Positions 31,136 through 40,000 of a DNA stretch of 40,000 nucleotides are shown piece by piece. The stretch comes from Neocallimastix lanati (nom. inval.). Taxonomy: Eukaryota; Neocallimastigomycota; Neocallimastigomycetes; Neocallimastigales; Neocallimastigaceae. Where the stretch lies: the NCBI GenBank assembly GCA_016946835.1, contig JACVTC010000055.1, positions 800,001-840,000 on the forward strand. The letters run 5' to 3'. The notes beneath the pieces are model-generated. The model was not told the DNA's origin, ran no database searches, and saw only the letters and a list, made by a program, of their open reading frames with translations. Position 1 is the first letter of the stretch. Each line of letters begins with the position of its first letter. The translations under genes and the position numbers were made by a program.

Positions 31136-31158
31136 ATAATGGACTTCCCAAGAAGTCC
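31126..31158 (+). promoter_or_regulatory. -1 ribosomal frameshift cassette, element 3
   Basis: The gag-frame heptamer A-AAA-AAC (31126-31132) immediately precedes the gag TAG. After an 8-nt spacer (31133-31140), GGACTT-CCCAAG-AAGTCC (31141-31158) forms a perfect 6-bp hairpin. The -1 frame is open from 31123 onward and leads into pol. Confidence 0.85.
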
Positions 31159-34100
31159 TCTCCGATTAAAACTATTCAATATAATTATCCAACTTTAAAC
31201 CCTCCTCTTCCTAATTCTTTCTTTTTGTTTAAATCATTTATCCCAACAATAAACAAAAGGAACAAAAACATTAAATTACAAACCAAATCAATGTTAGATT
31301 GTGGTTCTTACTGTAATTTTATTTCTACCAATTTAATCTCTCGGTTAAATCTTGTACCTCAAAAACTTAATAATAAAATATATATAAAAGGTATTAGTGG
31401 TGATACAGATTCCATTAATGAATTTGTGTCTTTAAATTTTCAACTAAAAATCAAAATTAACAATACGTTTCATTTAATCAAATTTAAAGAAAAATTCCTT
31501 GTGTCAAAACATATTCCAGTGGATTTACTCCTTGGAAATCAATTTATGAAAAACTATAAAATACATTTTAGTTATGATAATCATTATCTTTACTCTACTT
31601 TTAAAATCTCAAAATTTAAATCAAGAATTATAAAGAATTTTAAACAAAATGCGAATTCAATTAATTTTTATGACGGATTACCCTATAATTACAACTTTTT
31701 AATCTATTCTTTTCTTTCAAATAAGGTATCAGAGGATTCTGAAGAACTTGATATTGAGCGTATTCCTGAACAGTATAAAGACCTTGCAATAGTCTTCAGT
31801 AAAAAGGAAGCAGATAAGCTTCCTCCCCATCGTTTATCGGACTGTGAGATCAATCTTCAACCAGGTGCTACTTTACATTATGGACCAATCTACCCGCTTA
31901 CATTGGAAGAATCAGAAGTTTTAAAAGATTACATAAAGGAAAACGAAAAGAAAGGATTTATTAGAGAATCTCACTCCCCAGCCGGCTATCCTGTTCTCTT
32001 TCAAAAAAAGAGTGATGGTTCTCTCCGACTCTGCGTTGACTACAAACGTTTAAATGCGGTTACTATTAGAAATTCCTATCCTTTACCGCTCATCAACGAC
32101 ATTATTGAACGAGTCAAAGGAGCCAAGTACTTTACTAAATTGGACTTGCGCTCCGCATATAATTTAATTCGTATAAAGGAAGGCGATGAATATAAAACAG
32201 CTTTCCGTACTAAGTATGGACATTACGAATATTTAGTAATGCCATTTGGTCTTAAAAATGCACCTGCAATCTTCCAATCTTTTATTAACTCTGTCCTTCG
32301 TCCATTCTTAGAGAAATCGGTAATACTCTACCTAGATGACATTCTAATTTATTCTAATTCATTAGATGATCATCATCAAACTGTACGTGAGGTTCTCAAA
32401 AAGCTTATTGACAATAATTTATATGCTAAACTTTCGAAATGTGAATTCGATAAAGAGGAAGTCGAATTCCTTGGACATATCATTTCTGGTTCTGGTGTGT
32501 CCACTGATCCAAAGAAGATCAAATCAATCAAAGAATGGCCCATTCCAAAAAACGTAAAAGAGGTTCAAAGGTTTCTTGGTCTTTGCAATTACTATAGAAG
32601 ATTCGTAAGGAATTTTGCTGCTATTGCTAAACCTTTGCATGCTTTAACCAAGAAAGGAAGGAAATTTGTTTGGTCTAAAGATTGTGATACCTCCTTCTCA
32701 ATTCTCAAAAAACGTTTAACTTCTTCCCCTCTCCTCATGCATCCTGACTTAACAAAACCTTTTATTGTTGAGTGCGATGCTAGTAACTTTGCTATTGGAG
32801 CAGTTCTTTCCCAGTATGATAATGATAATAAGCTTCATCCTATTGCTTATTTTTCTCGTAGTCTTAACAATGCCGAAATAAACTATTCGATTACCGATAA
32901 GGAACTTTTATCAATTAAAGAAGCTTTCTCATCATGGCGTCACCTTTTGTTAGGTGCTAAATTCAAGATTAAAGTTTTTACTGACCATAGAAATCTTCTA
33001 TATACCCTTGGAGGGAAGATAGGTAATCAACGTCAACATCGTTGGCATCTATTCTTCCAAGAATACGACTTTGAACTTATCTATCGCCAAGGTAAAAAGA
33101 ATGGCAAACCCGATTCGTTATCCAGAAGACCAGACTACCAAAAGGAAGATATAGAGGATAAACCTGAGTTTATCTTAGACAGTAAGAATATTGGTAAAAT
33201 CCCATGTTTAATTAGTATAACTAACGATCTTCTCAATAATATTAAAATAAACTTAAAGAATGATAAGGTTGCTGAGGATCTTCGTATATATTTTTCTGAA
33301 AATAATGTCTCTCAAGGTTTCCCTTATAAACCATTTCGCAAAATGAATAAGTTTAAATTAGAAAATGATTTAATATTATACAACAATCTTATTTACATAC
33401 CAGATCAACTTCGTTTAGATATTTTAACTCGTTATCATGAGAAACCTGCTGCGGGTCATTTTGGTGTCAAAAGAACTTTGGAGTTGATCTCAAGAAACTT
33501 TTGGTGGCCCAAGATGGAAGATGATGTTAAGAATTTTGTAAAGTCGTGTGAAACATGTATGAGAAACAAAAAATCTAGGCACCGAAAATTTGGGTTACTT
33601 CAACCGCTTGACGTTCCAGAAAGACCTTGGAAATCAATCGAAATTGATTTCTTATGTGGTCTTCCACCATCCAAAGGTAATGCGGTGATTATGGTTGTAG
33701 TTGATAGATTTTCAAAAATGATACACCTTATTCCCTTCAAAGATATTCCAAATTCCGTACAAACAGCCAAAGCTTTTATCAATAATATCTATAAGCTCCA
33801 TGGTCTACCCTATGATATTATTACGGATAGAGGTTCACAGTTTACGAGTGAACTTTGGCAAGAATTTCTATTCTTATTAAATATTAAATCGAAAATAGCT
33901 ACTACTGACCACCATGAAACCGTAGGTCAAGTTGAACGATGCAATTCTTTCATCGAACAATACCTTCGCTGTTTCTCAAGATCTTTCTATCATGATGATT
34001 GGGTTGATTTTCTTCCACTTGCTGAATTTGCTTATAACAACTCAATTCACCCTTCCACTAACGAAACTCCCTTTTTTATCAACTATGGATTTCATCCTTA

Positions 34101-34695
34101 CATGGATGAATATACACTACTCCCTACTTGTAACATTAATCATAAAATGGTTCAAAAAGTTTATGAAAGTTTTAATCATGTTAAAGAAGTTCTTCTCCGA
34201 TCCCAAGAGCTATATAAACGTTCTGCTGATAGAAAAAGAATTACCGCTCCTTCTTACAACATTGACGATTTGGTGTGGATTCAAGCTCCTCCTTCGTTAA
34301 ATATAGAATCATGCTCAAAACTAGCTCCATGCAAATTTGGTCCATACAAAGTAACCAATGTTTTACATAATAATAATTATGAAATTGAACTTAAAAATTC
34401 ACCCTTTCCTAAGCATCATAATGTTTTCCACGTCTCTGAACTCGAACCATTCACACCAGTGCCTGAAAAGTTTAGAAAACGATATAAAGATCCTGAGTCT
34501 ATTAAGGATATTATTGAAATTGCGGGTTTTAGAACTAACTATAAGAAGAAACAATACGAATATAAAATCCGTTATAAATATCGTTCCTCCTATAATTGGG
34601 TATCTTCTTCTGAAGTTGAAGATAATCCAAGAAACCAAAATATTTTTATTAAATACATTAATAATAATAGGAAACCAGTCTCGATCTCATATAGT

Positions 34696-34701
<6 letters not shown>
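31132..34701 (+). CDS. pol: Element 3 Pol polyprotein with chromodomain
   Basis: About 1189 residues counted from the first codon after the -1 shift; the frame has no ATG start before the protease (only a TTG at 31225), so synthesis as Gag-Pol is expected. The protease carries D56-C-G-S in place of D-T/S-G and a later DLLLGNQF. Reverse transcriptase has LDLRSAYNLI, MPFGLKNAPAIF and Y-L-D-D at 400-403. RNase H starts near FIVECDAS (D549). Integrase shows H769, H776, C806, C809 and D839, D899, E935 (35 residues between the last two). A GPY motif (1070-1072) and a chromodomain at about 1124-1178 (IKDIIEIAGFR, YEYKIRYKYR, NW) follow; chromodomains of this kind direct integration to modified histones. 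The stop TAA (34699-34701) opens an A-run of about 37 nt. Confidence 0.95.
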
Positions 34702-34740
<39 letters not shown>

Positions 34741-34923
34741 TTCTTTAAAAATATATATTCAACACAATTTATTTCTCCAACTAATTTGAAATTCACATGG
34801 CCAATTGAACATTTATGTTCAAGTGAATTTCAAATACTTCTTGAGTACTCTTTTGAATAAACTAATATCAAAAATATTAGTATTCTTGAATTCGCCTGGA
34901 ATGCGAATTCTTGGAGAGAGCGT
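34702..34923 (+). promoter_or_regulatory. Element 3 structured 3' region and polypurine tract
   Basis: After the A-run, ATTTGAAATTCAC (34784-34796) and GTGAATTTCAAAT (34823-34835) form a 13-bp stem that continues, past an 8-nt bulge ATGGCCAA, into TTGAACAT-TT-ATGTTCAA (34805-34822). A second hairpin GAATTCGC-CTGGAAT-GCGAATTC (34888-34910) lies directly before the purine tract TTGGAGAGAGCGT (34911-34923), which abuts the 3' LTR. Confidence 0.65.
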
Positions 34924-35574
34924 TGTCAAGGATTTGATACAAATTAATTTATATTTAATACTACAAAAATAACAATTTAATTATAAATATAATTTGTACT
35001 CCTTAAATCCTTGTACCGTTCATAACCAAATTAATATTGTATTACATATTAATTAATATTATCCCTTTTATACATTATTGAACCCCTAATATATTAATTG
35101 ATTAATATTGTATTACATATTAATTAACATTATCCCTTTTTATATTAATTAATATAGTTGAATATTATTTATAAAAATTGTTTTTTATTAATTATATTAT
35201 TTTATATATTTTTATTATCTTATATTATATATGTATTATTCTATTACTTTATATATTAAAATTATATTTTATATTGTTATCTTTAAATTAGTATTTATTA
35301 AAATATATTATTAAATATTTTATATTGTTTTTCAAAATATAAAAGAACTAAAAAATATTCTTTTTTAAATCTTTGTAAGATTATTATTTACAAATAATCT
35401 GATAACTTTATAATAAAACATATTAAATAAAAATATAGTTAATTAAAAGTTTAATAATAAAATAATATTTTATATTTGAATAAATCAATTTATAAAAATA
35501 AAATAATATCAAAAGGTTATTAGATTAAAGGCTTCCAACCAAGTTTACCCTTTAATCTAAGTACCAACTTAACA
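34924..35574 (+). repeat. Element 3 3' LTR
   Basis: 651 bp, apparently identical to 29227-29877, followed by AGTAA. Confidence 0.95.
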
Positions 35575-35623
35575 AGTAATGTTAAAAAGTAAACAGGTTG
35601 AATTTAACGAGGAATCAGGTTGA

Positions 35624-35654
35624 TATATCTATATAATATAACTATATAGATATA
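35624..35654 (-). promoter_or_regulatory. U5 inverted repeat of element 4
   Basis: TATATCTATATA (35624-35635) and TATATAGATATA (35643-35654) form a 12-bp stem with a 7-nt loop, in the same part of the LTR as the element 3 U5 stem. Confidence 0.5.
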
Positions 35655-35791
35655 AGTAAATTACTAAAATAAAAGAGTTATAAAGTTAAATTTGTTAATT
35701 TAACACTTAATTAAAACTAATAATTGGTTTGATATGATAAAAATTTTTATTTATTAATAAAAATATATAGTTATATTATAATAGGTTAACT

Positions 35792-35838
35792 ATAACCTTA
35801 CAAAGGACAAAAAGATAAATTTGAATTTTCTTTTTATA
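35792..35838 (-). promoter_or_regulatory. Element 4 TATA box and predicted self-primer
   Basis: On the coding strand TATAAAAAG (35838-35830) is followed, 37 nt after its first T, by GTAAGGTTAT (35801-35792). Spacing and sequence match element 3 (GTAAGATTAT) with one change, which predicts a primer-binding site ATAACCTTAC after the unseen 5' LTR. Confidence 0.65.
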
Positions 35839-36314
35839 CTTTGTAGGTTTGAGAATATTGATAATAATAATATAAAGTTGATAATAATAATATTTAGTAT
35901 AAGAATATGTTTAATATAAATAAATTATATTTTTTAATCTAATATATTAGCTAATATATATAATATAATATTAAATTTAAATATTTAATATAGTAATTAA
36001 TAATTAATAATTAATTAAATCAATATAACATAAATTAATACATAAACATTAATTTATGAATCAAGGATGACATGACCAAATGATTCATGTTAATAAATAT
36101 TTTATTTATTAATAATATTTAAGTTTAATATGATATCATTAGAATCAGTAGGCCTAAGCTGGTCCTAAGATGATCAAATAACTTATAATATTATAAAATA
36201 AATAAAATTTAAAGAATAATTAATGAATTATAAATTTTTATTAATTATTTTGTTTTTAATAATTTTAATTGAAATTAATTGAAATTGAAATTTAATTCAG
36301 TTGTAATTTCGACA

Positions 36315-36350
36315 ACGCCCTTCCACAAAAATCGGATTCCAGACGATTTT
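36315..36350 (-). promoter_or_regulatory. Element 4 pre-PPT hairpin and polypurine tract
   Basis: On the coding strand AAAATCG-TCTGGAATC-CGATTTT (36350-36328) precedes GTGGAAGGGCGT (36326-36315), which abuts the LTR. The loop CTGGAAT is the same as in element 3 while the stem sequence differs on both sides. Confidence 0.65.
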
Positions 36351-36834
36351 GTGTAACGTTACATAAAGAAATTATTATATTTATAAAATTGTATATTTTA
36401 AAAAATTTTTTTTTTTTTTTTTTTTTTGAAGTAAAAAGGTCACATGAGTCCTTTAAAGAACACATTACAAGTGGCCATTTCATGGAAATTTCGAAATTGT
36501 CAAAATTTACTGAAATTAAAATTTTGTTATAAAATTAAATATCGAGAAATATAATGGTGTGAATTTTATTAAAAATTTCGTTGAAAAAATGTAAAATTGA
36601 AATTTTGAAATTGAAATTGAAATTTCATCTTAATTTTATGCATTAAATTGAAAATTTTTAAATATAATGAAAATTTATAATTTAATGAATATAATAATGT
36701 AAAAATAAATAAAGTATTATTAAATTTCGATTTTTTAAAAATTTTTGAAATTTTGAAATGTAAAATTTTAAATTAACTAATTTAATTTTGAAATATTATT
36801 ATTTAATATACTATTTATAGCTTAAGTATAATAA

Positions 36835-36859
<25 letters not shown>
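36351..36859 (-). other. Element 4 3' region between pol and PPT
   Basis: Non-coding internal sequence. It contains ATGGCCA (near 36474-36480, coding strand), also present in the bulge of the element 3 stem, a T-run (36404-36427) and simple GAAATT-type sequence. A T-run (36836-36861) lies at the pol stop codon, the counterpart of the A-run in element 3. The frame across 36292-36483 is not considered a gene. Confidence 0.5.
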
Positions 36860-36865
<6 letters not shown>

Positions 36866-39800
36866 ATAAGAAAGAGAAGTGAATTTTCTATTATTCTTTA
36901 AATATTCTTGATATATTCTTTGATTCCTTGGATTATTTTCAACTTCATAAGAAGGCACCCAATTACTTGAACTTTTATATTTGTATCTAACTCTATATTC
37001 GTAGCAGTTTTTCTTGTAGTTTGTCCTAAATCCAGAAATTTCAATAATATCATTAATGGATTCATTGTGCGAACTTCTATTTAAAAACTTTTGCGGAGTT
37101 GGGACATAAGGTTCCAATTCAGAGATATGAAAGATTGGATGATGTTTTGGAAAAGGTGACTTTTTAAGATCAATTTTATAATTATTATTCTCTAAAACAT
37201 CGATTACCTTGTAAGGTCCATATTTGCAAGGAGCGAGTTTAGAACAATCTTCAATATTTAAGGAAGGAGGTGCTTGAATCCAAACCAAGTCACCTTCTTT
37301 TATTACAGGAGGTGGCATCCTTTTCTTATCCGCATAATTTTTATATAATTCTTTAGATCTTAATAAGACATCTTTAATATGATTAAAACTTGTACTTACA
37401 TTTTTAATAAATTTACTATTAGTATCAACTTGGGGTAGTAAGAAATATTCGTCCATAGATGGATGAAATCCATAGTTAATAAAGAAAGGTGTTTCTTTTG
37501 TAGATTCATTGACTGAATTATTATAAGCGAACTCTGCAAGATAGATCCAATTAATCCAATCGTCGTGATAATAAGATCTTGAATAAGCTCTTAAATACTG
37601 TTCAATAAAGGAGTTACATCTCTCAACTTGACCAACAGTCTCATGATGATCTGTTGTAGCTAATTTGGATTTAATATTAAGTAATTTCATGAATTCTTTC
37701 CAAAGTGCACTTGTAAACTGAGGACCTCTATCTGTATACATATCATAAGGAAGGCCATGTAATTTATAAACATTATTCATAAATGCTTTGGCAGTTTGTT
37801 TTGCATCAGGAATTTGTTTGAAAGGTATTAAGTGAATCATTTTAGAGAAACGATCCACTACAACCATTATTACCGTATATCCCTTTGAATCCGGGAGGCC
37901 ACATAAAAAGTCAACTTCTATAGATTTCCAAGGTCTATCAGGTGTTTCCAACGGTTGTAGAAAGCCATATTTCCTATGTCTATTAATTTTGTTTCTTGCA
38001 CAACATTCACAGGAATTGACAAATTTTATAACATCATCTTGCATTTTGGGCCACCAAAAGTTTCTTGTAATTAATTCAAGAGTTCTTTTAATTCCAAGAT
38101 GACCAGCGGAAGGCTTTTCATGATATTTAGTTAAGATTTCTAATCTTAAAATTTCAGGAATATAAATTAAATTATTATATAATATAATATTATCCTTTAT
38201 TTTGAACTTATTCATTTTCCTAAAGGGTTTATAGGACATATCATTTTTAATATTCTGTGGGCTAAAATAGAGTCTAATATCATCAGCTGTGGCATCTGTT
38301 TTTGTAGCTTCTATAATTCTTTCTAAAAGATCGCTAACAACACCAATAAAACATGGAACTTCCTTTACATTTTTTATGTCAAGAATATTTTCGGTTTTAG
38401 TTTCTTCATTATTTTTTATATAATCTGGTCTTCTTGAAAGAGAATCAGGTTTTCCATTATTGGAACCTTGTCTATAAATTAATTCAAAATTATATTCTTG
38501 GAAGAACATATGCCATCTATGTTGCCTTTGATTACCAATTTTACCACCAAGGGTATATAATAAGTTCCTATGATCAGTATAAACAGTTACTTTGTATTTC
38601 GCACCAAGTAATAAATGTCTCCATGCCAAAAAGGCTTCTCTAATAGCTAACAACTCCTTGTCTGTAATAGTATAATTAATTTCTGCACCTTGTAAGCTTC
38701 TTGAGAAATATGCAACTGGATGTAATTTATTATTATCATCCTTTTGTGATAAAATAGCACCAAGGGCAAAGTTACTTGCATCACATTCAACAATAAATGG
38801 TTTATTATTATCCGGATGGAATAAAACTGGAGAACTGGTTAATCTTTTCTTTAATTCTGAGAATGATTCTTCACATTTGTTATTCCAATTAAATTTAATA
38901 TTTTTTCTGGTTAAATTATGTAAAGGTTTTGCAATTTTTGCAAAATCTTTAACAAATCTTCTATAATAATTGCAAAGACCTAAAAACCTCTGTACGTCCT
39001 TTAAGTTATTTGGTTGAGGCCAGTCTTTAATTGATTCTATTTTCTTCGGATCGGTAGTGACACCTTGACCTGATAATACATATCCAAGGAATTCAACTTT
39101 CTCTTTATCAAATTCGCATTTTTCTAATTTTGCATATAAGTTATTATTAATTAATGCTTGCAAAACCTCCCTAACTTGTTTATGATGTTCTTTTAAATCT
39201 TTGGAGTAGATTAAAATATCGTCTAAATAAAGAATAACACTTTTTTCTAAATATGGTCTTAGTACCGAATTAATAAACGATTGAAAAGTAGCTGGTGCGT
39301 TTTTTAAACCAAATGGCATAACTAAGTATTCATAGTGACCATATTTAGTTCTGAAAGCTGTCTTGTATTCATCCCCTTCCTTAATACGGATTAAATTATA
39401 GGCTGAACGTAAATCTAATTTTGTAAAATACTTTGCTCCTTTAACCTTTTCAATAATTTCATTAATAAGAGGTATGGGGTACGAGTTTCTTATAGTAACA
39501 GCGTTTAACTTCCTATAGTCTACGCATAACCGAAGTGTACCATCTTTTTTCTTTTGGAATAGAACTGGATAACCTGCAGGTGATTCAGATGGTCTAATAA
39601 ATCCTTTTTTTAGGTTTTCTTTTATATATTCTTTCAAAACTTTATTTTCCTCTTCGGTTAAGGGATAGATTGGACCATAGTGAAGGGAAGCGTCCTTCTC
39701 CAGCACTATTTTGCAGTCGGTTAAACGATGTGGGGGAAGTTTATCGGCTTCGGCTTTACTAAAAACAATAAATAGATCGCGATATTGAGGCGGAATATCT

Positions 39801-40000
39801 TCAATATTTGGATCTTCATTGTCATTTTTATTAATTTCTTTATTTGATAAGAAGGAATATATTAAAAAATTGTAATTATAGTCATTGTTTAAATTAAAAT
39901 TGTTTTTTAAATATTTATTTTGTTTTTTGAAATAATATTTATATTTATTAATAAAATAATGATTTTTATTAAAAAATTTTTTATAATTAAATTTATCACA
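36860..40000 (-). CDS. pol: Element 4 Pol polyprotein, N-terminus beyond window
   Basis: The frame is open from the window edge (40000) to TAA at 36862-36860, 1046 visible residues. Upstream of the first ATG/GTG-like codon the frame still aligns with element 3 (YNYNFLIYSFLSNK, EADKLPPHRL), so the start lies outside. The protease core is not visible. Reverse transcriptase has LDLRSAYNLI and Y-L-D-D at 258-261 of the visible part. Integrase has H627, H634, C664, C667 and D697, D757, E793 (35 residues between the last two). A GPY motif and a chromodomain (about 982-1036; INDIIEISGFR, YEYRVRYKYK, NW) follow. All motifs look intact, so the element may be active. By analogy with element 3 it is expected to be expressed by -1 frameshifting, which cannot be checked here. 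Confidence 0.93.

Larger units (their letters stand above)
29227..35574 (+). mobile_element. Element 3: intact self-primed Ty3/Gypsy chromovirus
   Basis: A 6.35-kb element with two 651-bp LTRs that appear identical, flanked by a perfect 5-bp duplication AGTAA (29222-29226 and 35575-35579). Order: LTR, self-complementary primer-binding site, gag, -1 frameshift site, pol with C-terminal chromodomain, structured 3' region, PPT, LTR. Intact frames and identical LTRs indicate a very recent, probably competent insertion. The right duplicate abuts the LTR of element 4. Confidence 0.96.
35580..36314 (-). repeat. Element 4 3' LTR
   Basis: Boundaries come from homology, since the partner LTR is outside. 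The coding-strand start TGTCGAAATTACAAC follows a purine tract like that of element 3, and the end TTTTTAACA resembles CTTAACA of element 3. Length 735 bp. Plus-strand end at 35580 begins TGTTAAAAAG. Confidence 0.75.
35580..40000 (-). mobile_element. Element 4: chromovirus related to element 3, cut by window edge
   Basis: The minus-strand element begins (3' side) with its LTR at 35580, directly next to the AGTAA of element 3, and continues past 40000. Visible parts are the 3' LTR, PPT with upstream hairpin, 3' region and most of pol. Pol is very similar to that of element 3 throughout, but the LTR sequence differs strongly except at functional motifs, so it is a sister family. Its gag, primer-binding site and 5' LTR lie right of the window. 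Confidence 0.88.

Noticed and set aside
33932-34300. Alternative frames inside element 3 pol
   Set aside because: Shadows of pol; the same holds for 30348, 32366, 33600, 34358 and 34399. Pol carries all conserved motifs.
36292-36483. 63-codon minus-strand frame in the 3' region of element 4
   Set aside because: Overlaps LTR end, PPT and a T-run; no conservation with element 3.
38434-38643. 69-codon plus-strand frame
   Set aside because: Antisense shadow of element 4 pol.

Overview
The window is eukaryotic, extremely A+T-rich DNA packed with long A or T homopolymers, (TAAA)n, (AAAT)n, (AAT)n and (AAATT)n arrays. It contains one spliced gene with GT...AG introns of about 90 nt and several Ty3/Gypsy retrotransposons. 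This composition best fits an early-diverging fungus, in particular an anaerobic gut fungus (Neocallimastigomycota). A dictyostelid-like genome is a less favoured alternative. The organism call is an inference from composition, splice signals and element types, not from a marker gene.

Left half (1-18306): gene-poor. The last exon of a WD40-repeat protein lies at 190-303 (+). A complete three-exon gene of the BTG/Tob anti-proliferative family lies at 4851-5530 (-). A few short exon-like islands (4195, 8401, 10496-10612, 12818-12892, 18216) have more balanced composition but cannot be turned into firm genes. The rest is low-complexity spacer, including a 55-bp minisatellite with eight apparently identical copies (16116-16568), a foldback element (1506-2043), a 28-bp perfect inverted repeat (11081-11162) and a possible terminal-inverted-repeat insertion (15707-17097).

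Right half (18307-40000): almost entirely LTR retrotransposons. Element 1 (18307-20906, +) is short and non-autonomous; its only ORF encodes a retropepsin-like fold that has lost the D-T/S-G active site. Element 2 (20913-28257, -) is a full Gag-Pol element without a chromodomain. It shares LTR ends and the polypurine-tract (PPT) region with element 1, so it or a relative is the likely helper. Element 3 (29227-35574, +) is a complete chromovirus with two LTRs that look identical and a perfect 5-bp target duplication. Element 4 (35580 to the window edge, -) is a close relative of element 3, cut by the right edge.

How the parts work together: elements 2 and 3 each carry a -1 frameshift cassette (slippery heptamer directly before the gag stop, 7-8 nt spacer, 6-bp hairpin) that would set the Gag to Gag-Pol ratio. 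Elements 3 and 4 appear self-primed in the Tf1 manner: a 10-nt sequence 37 nt downstream of the TATA box is the exact complement of element 3's primer-binding site, and the same spacing is kept in element 4. All four elements carry a hairpin just upstream of the PPT. Elements 1/2 and 3/4 both lie tail to tail, 3' LTR against 3' LTR, separated only by 6 and 5 bp. This repeated geometry is the most unusual large-scale feature of the window.
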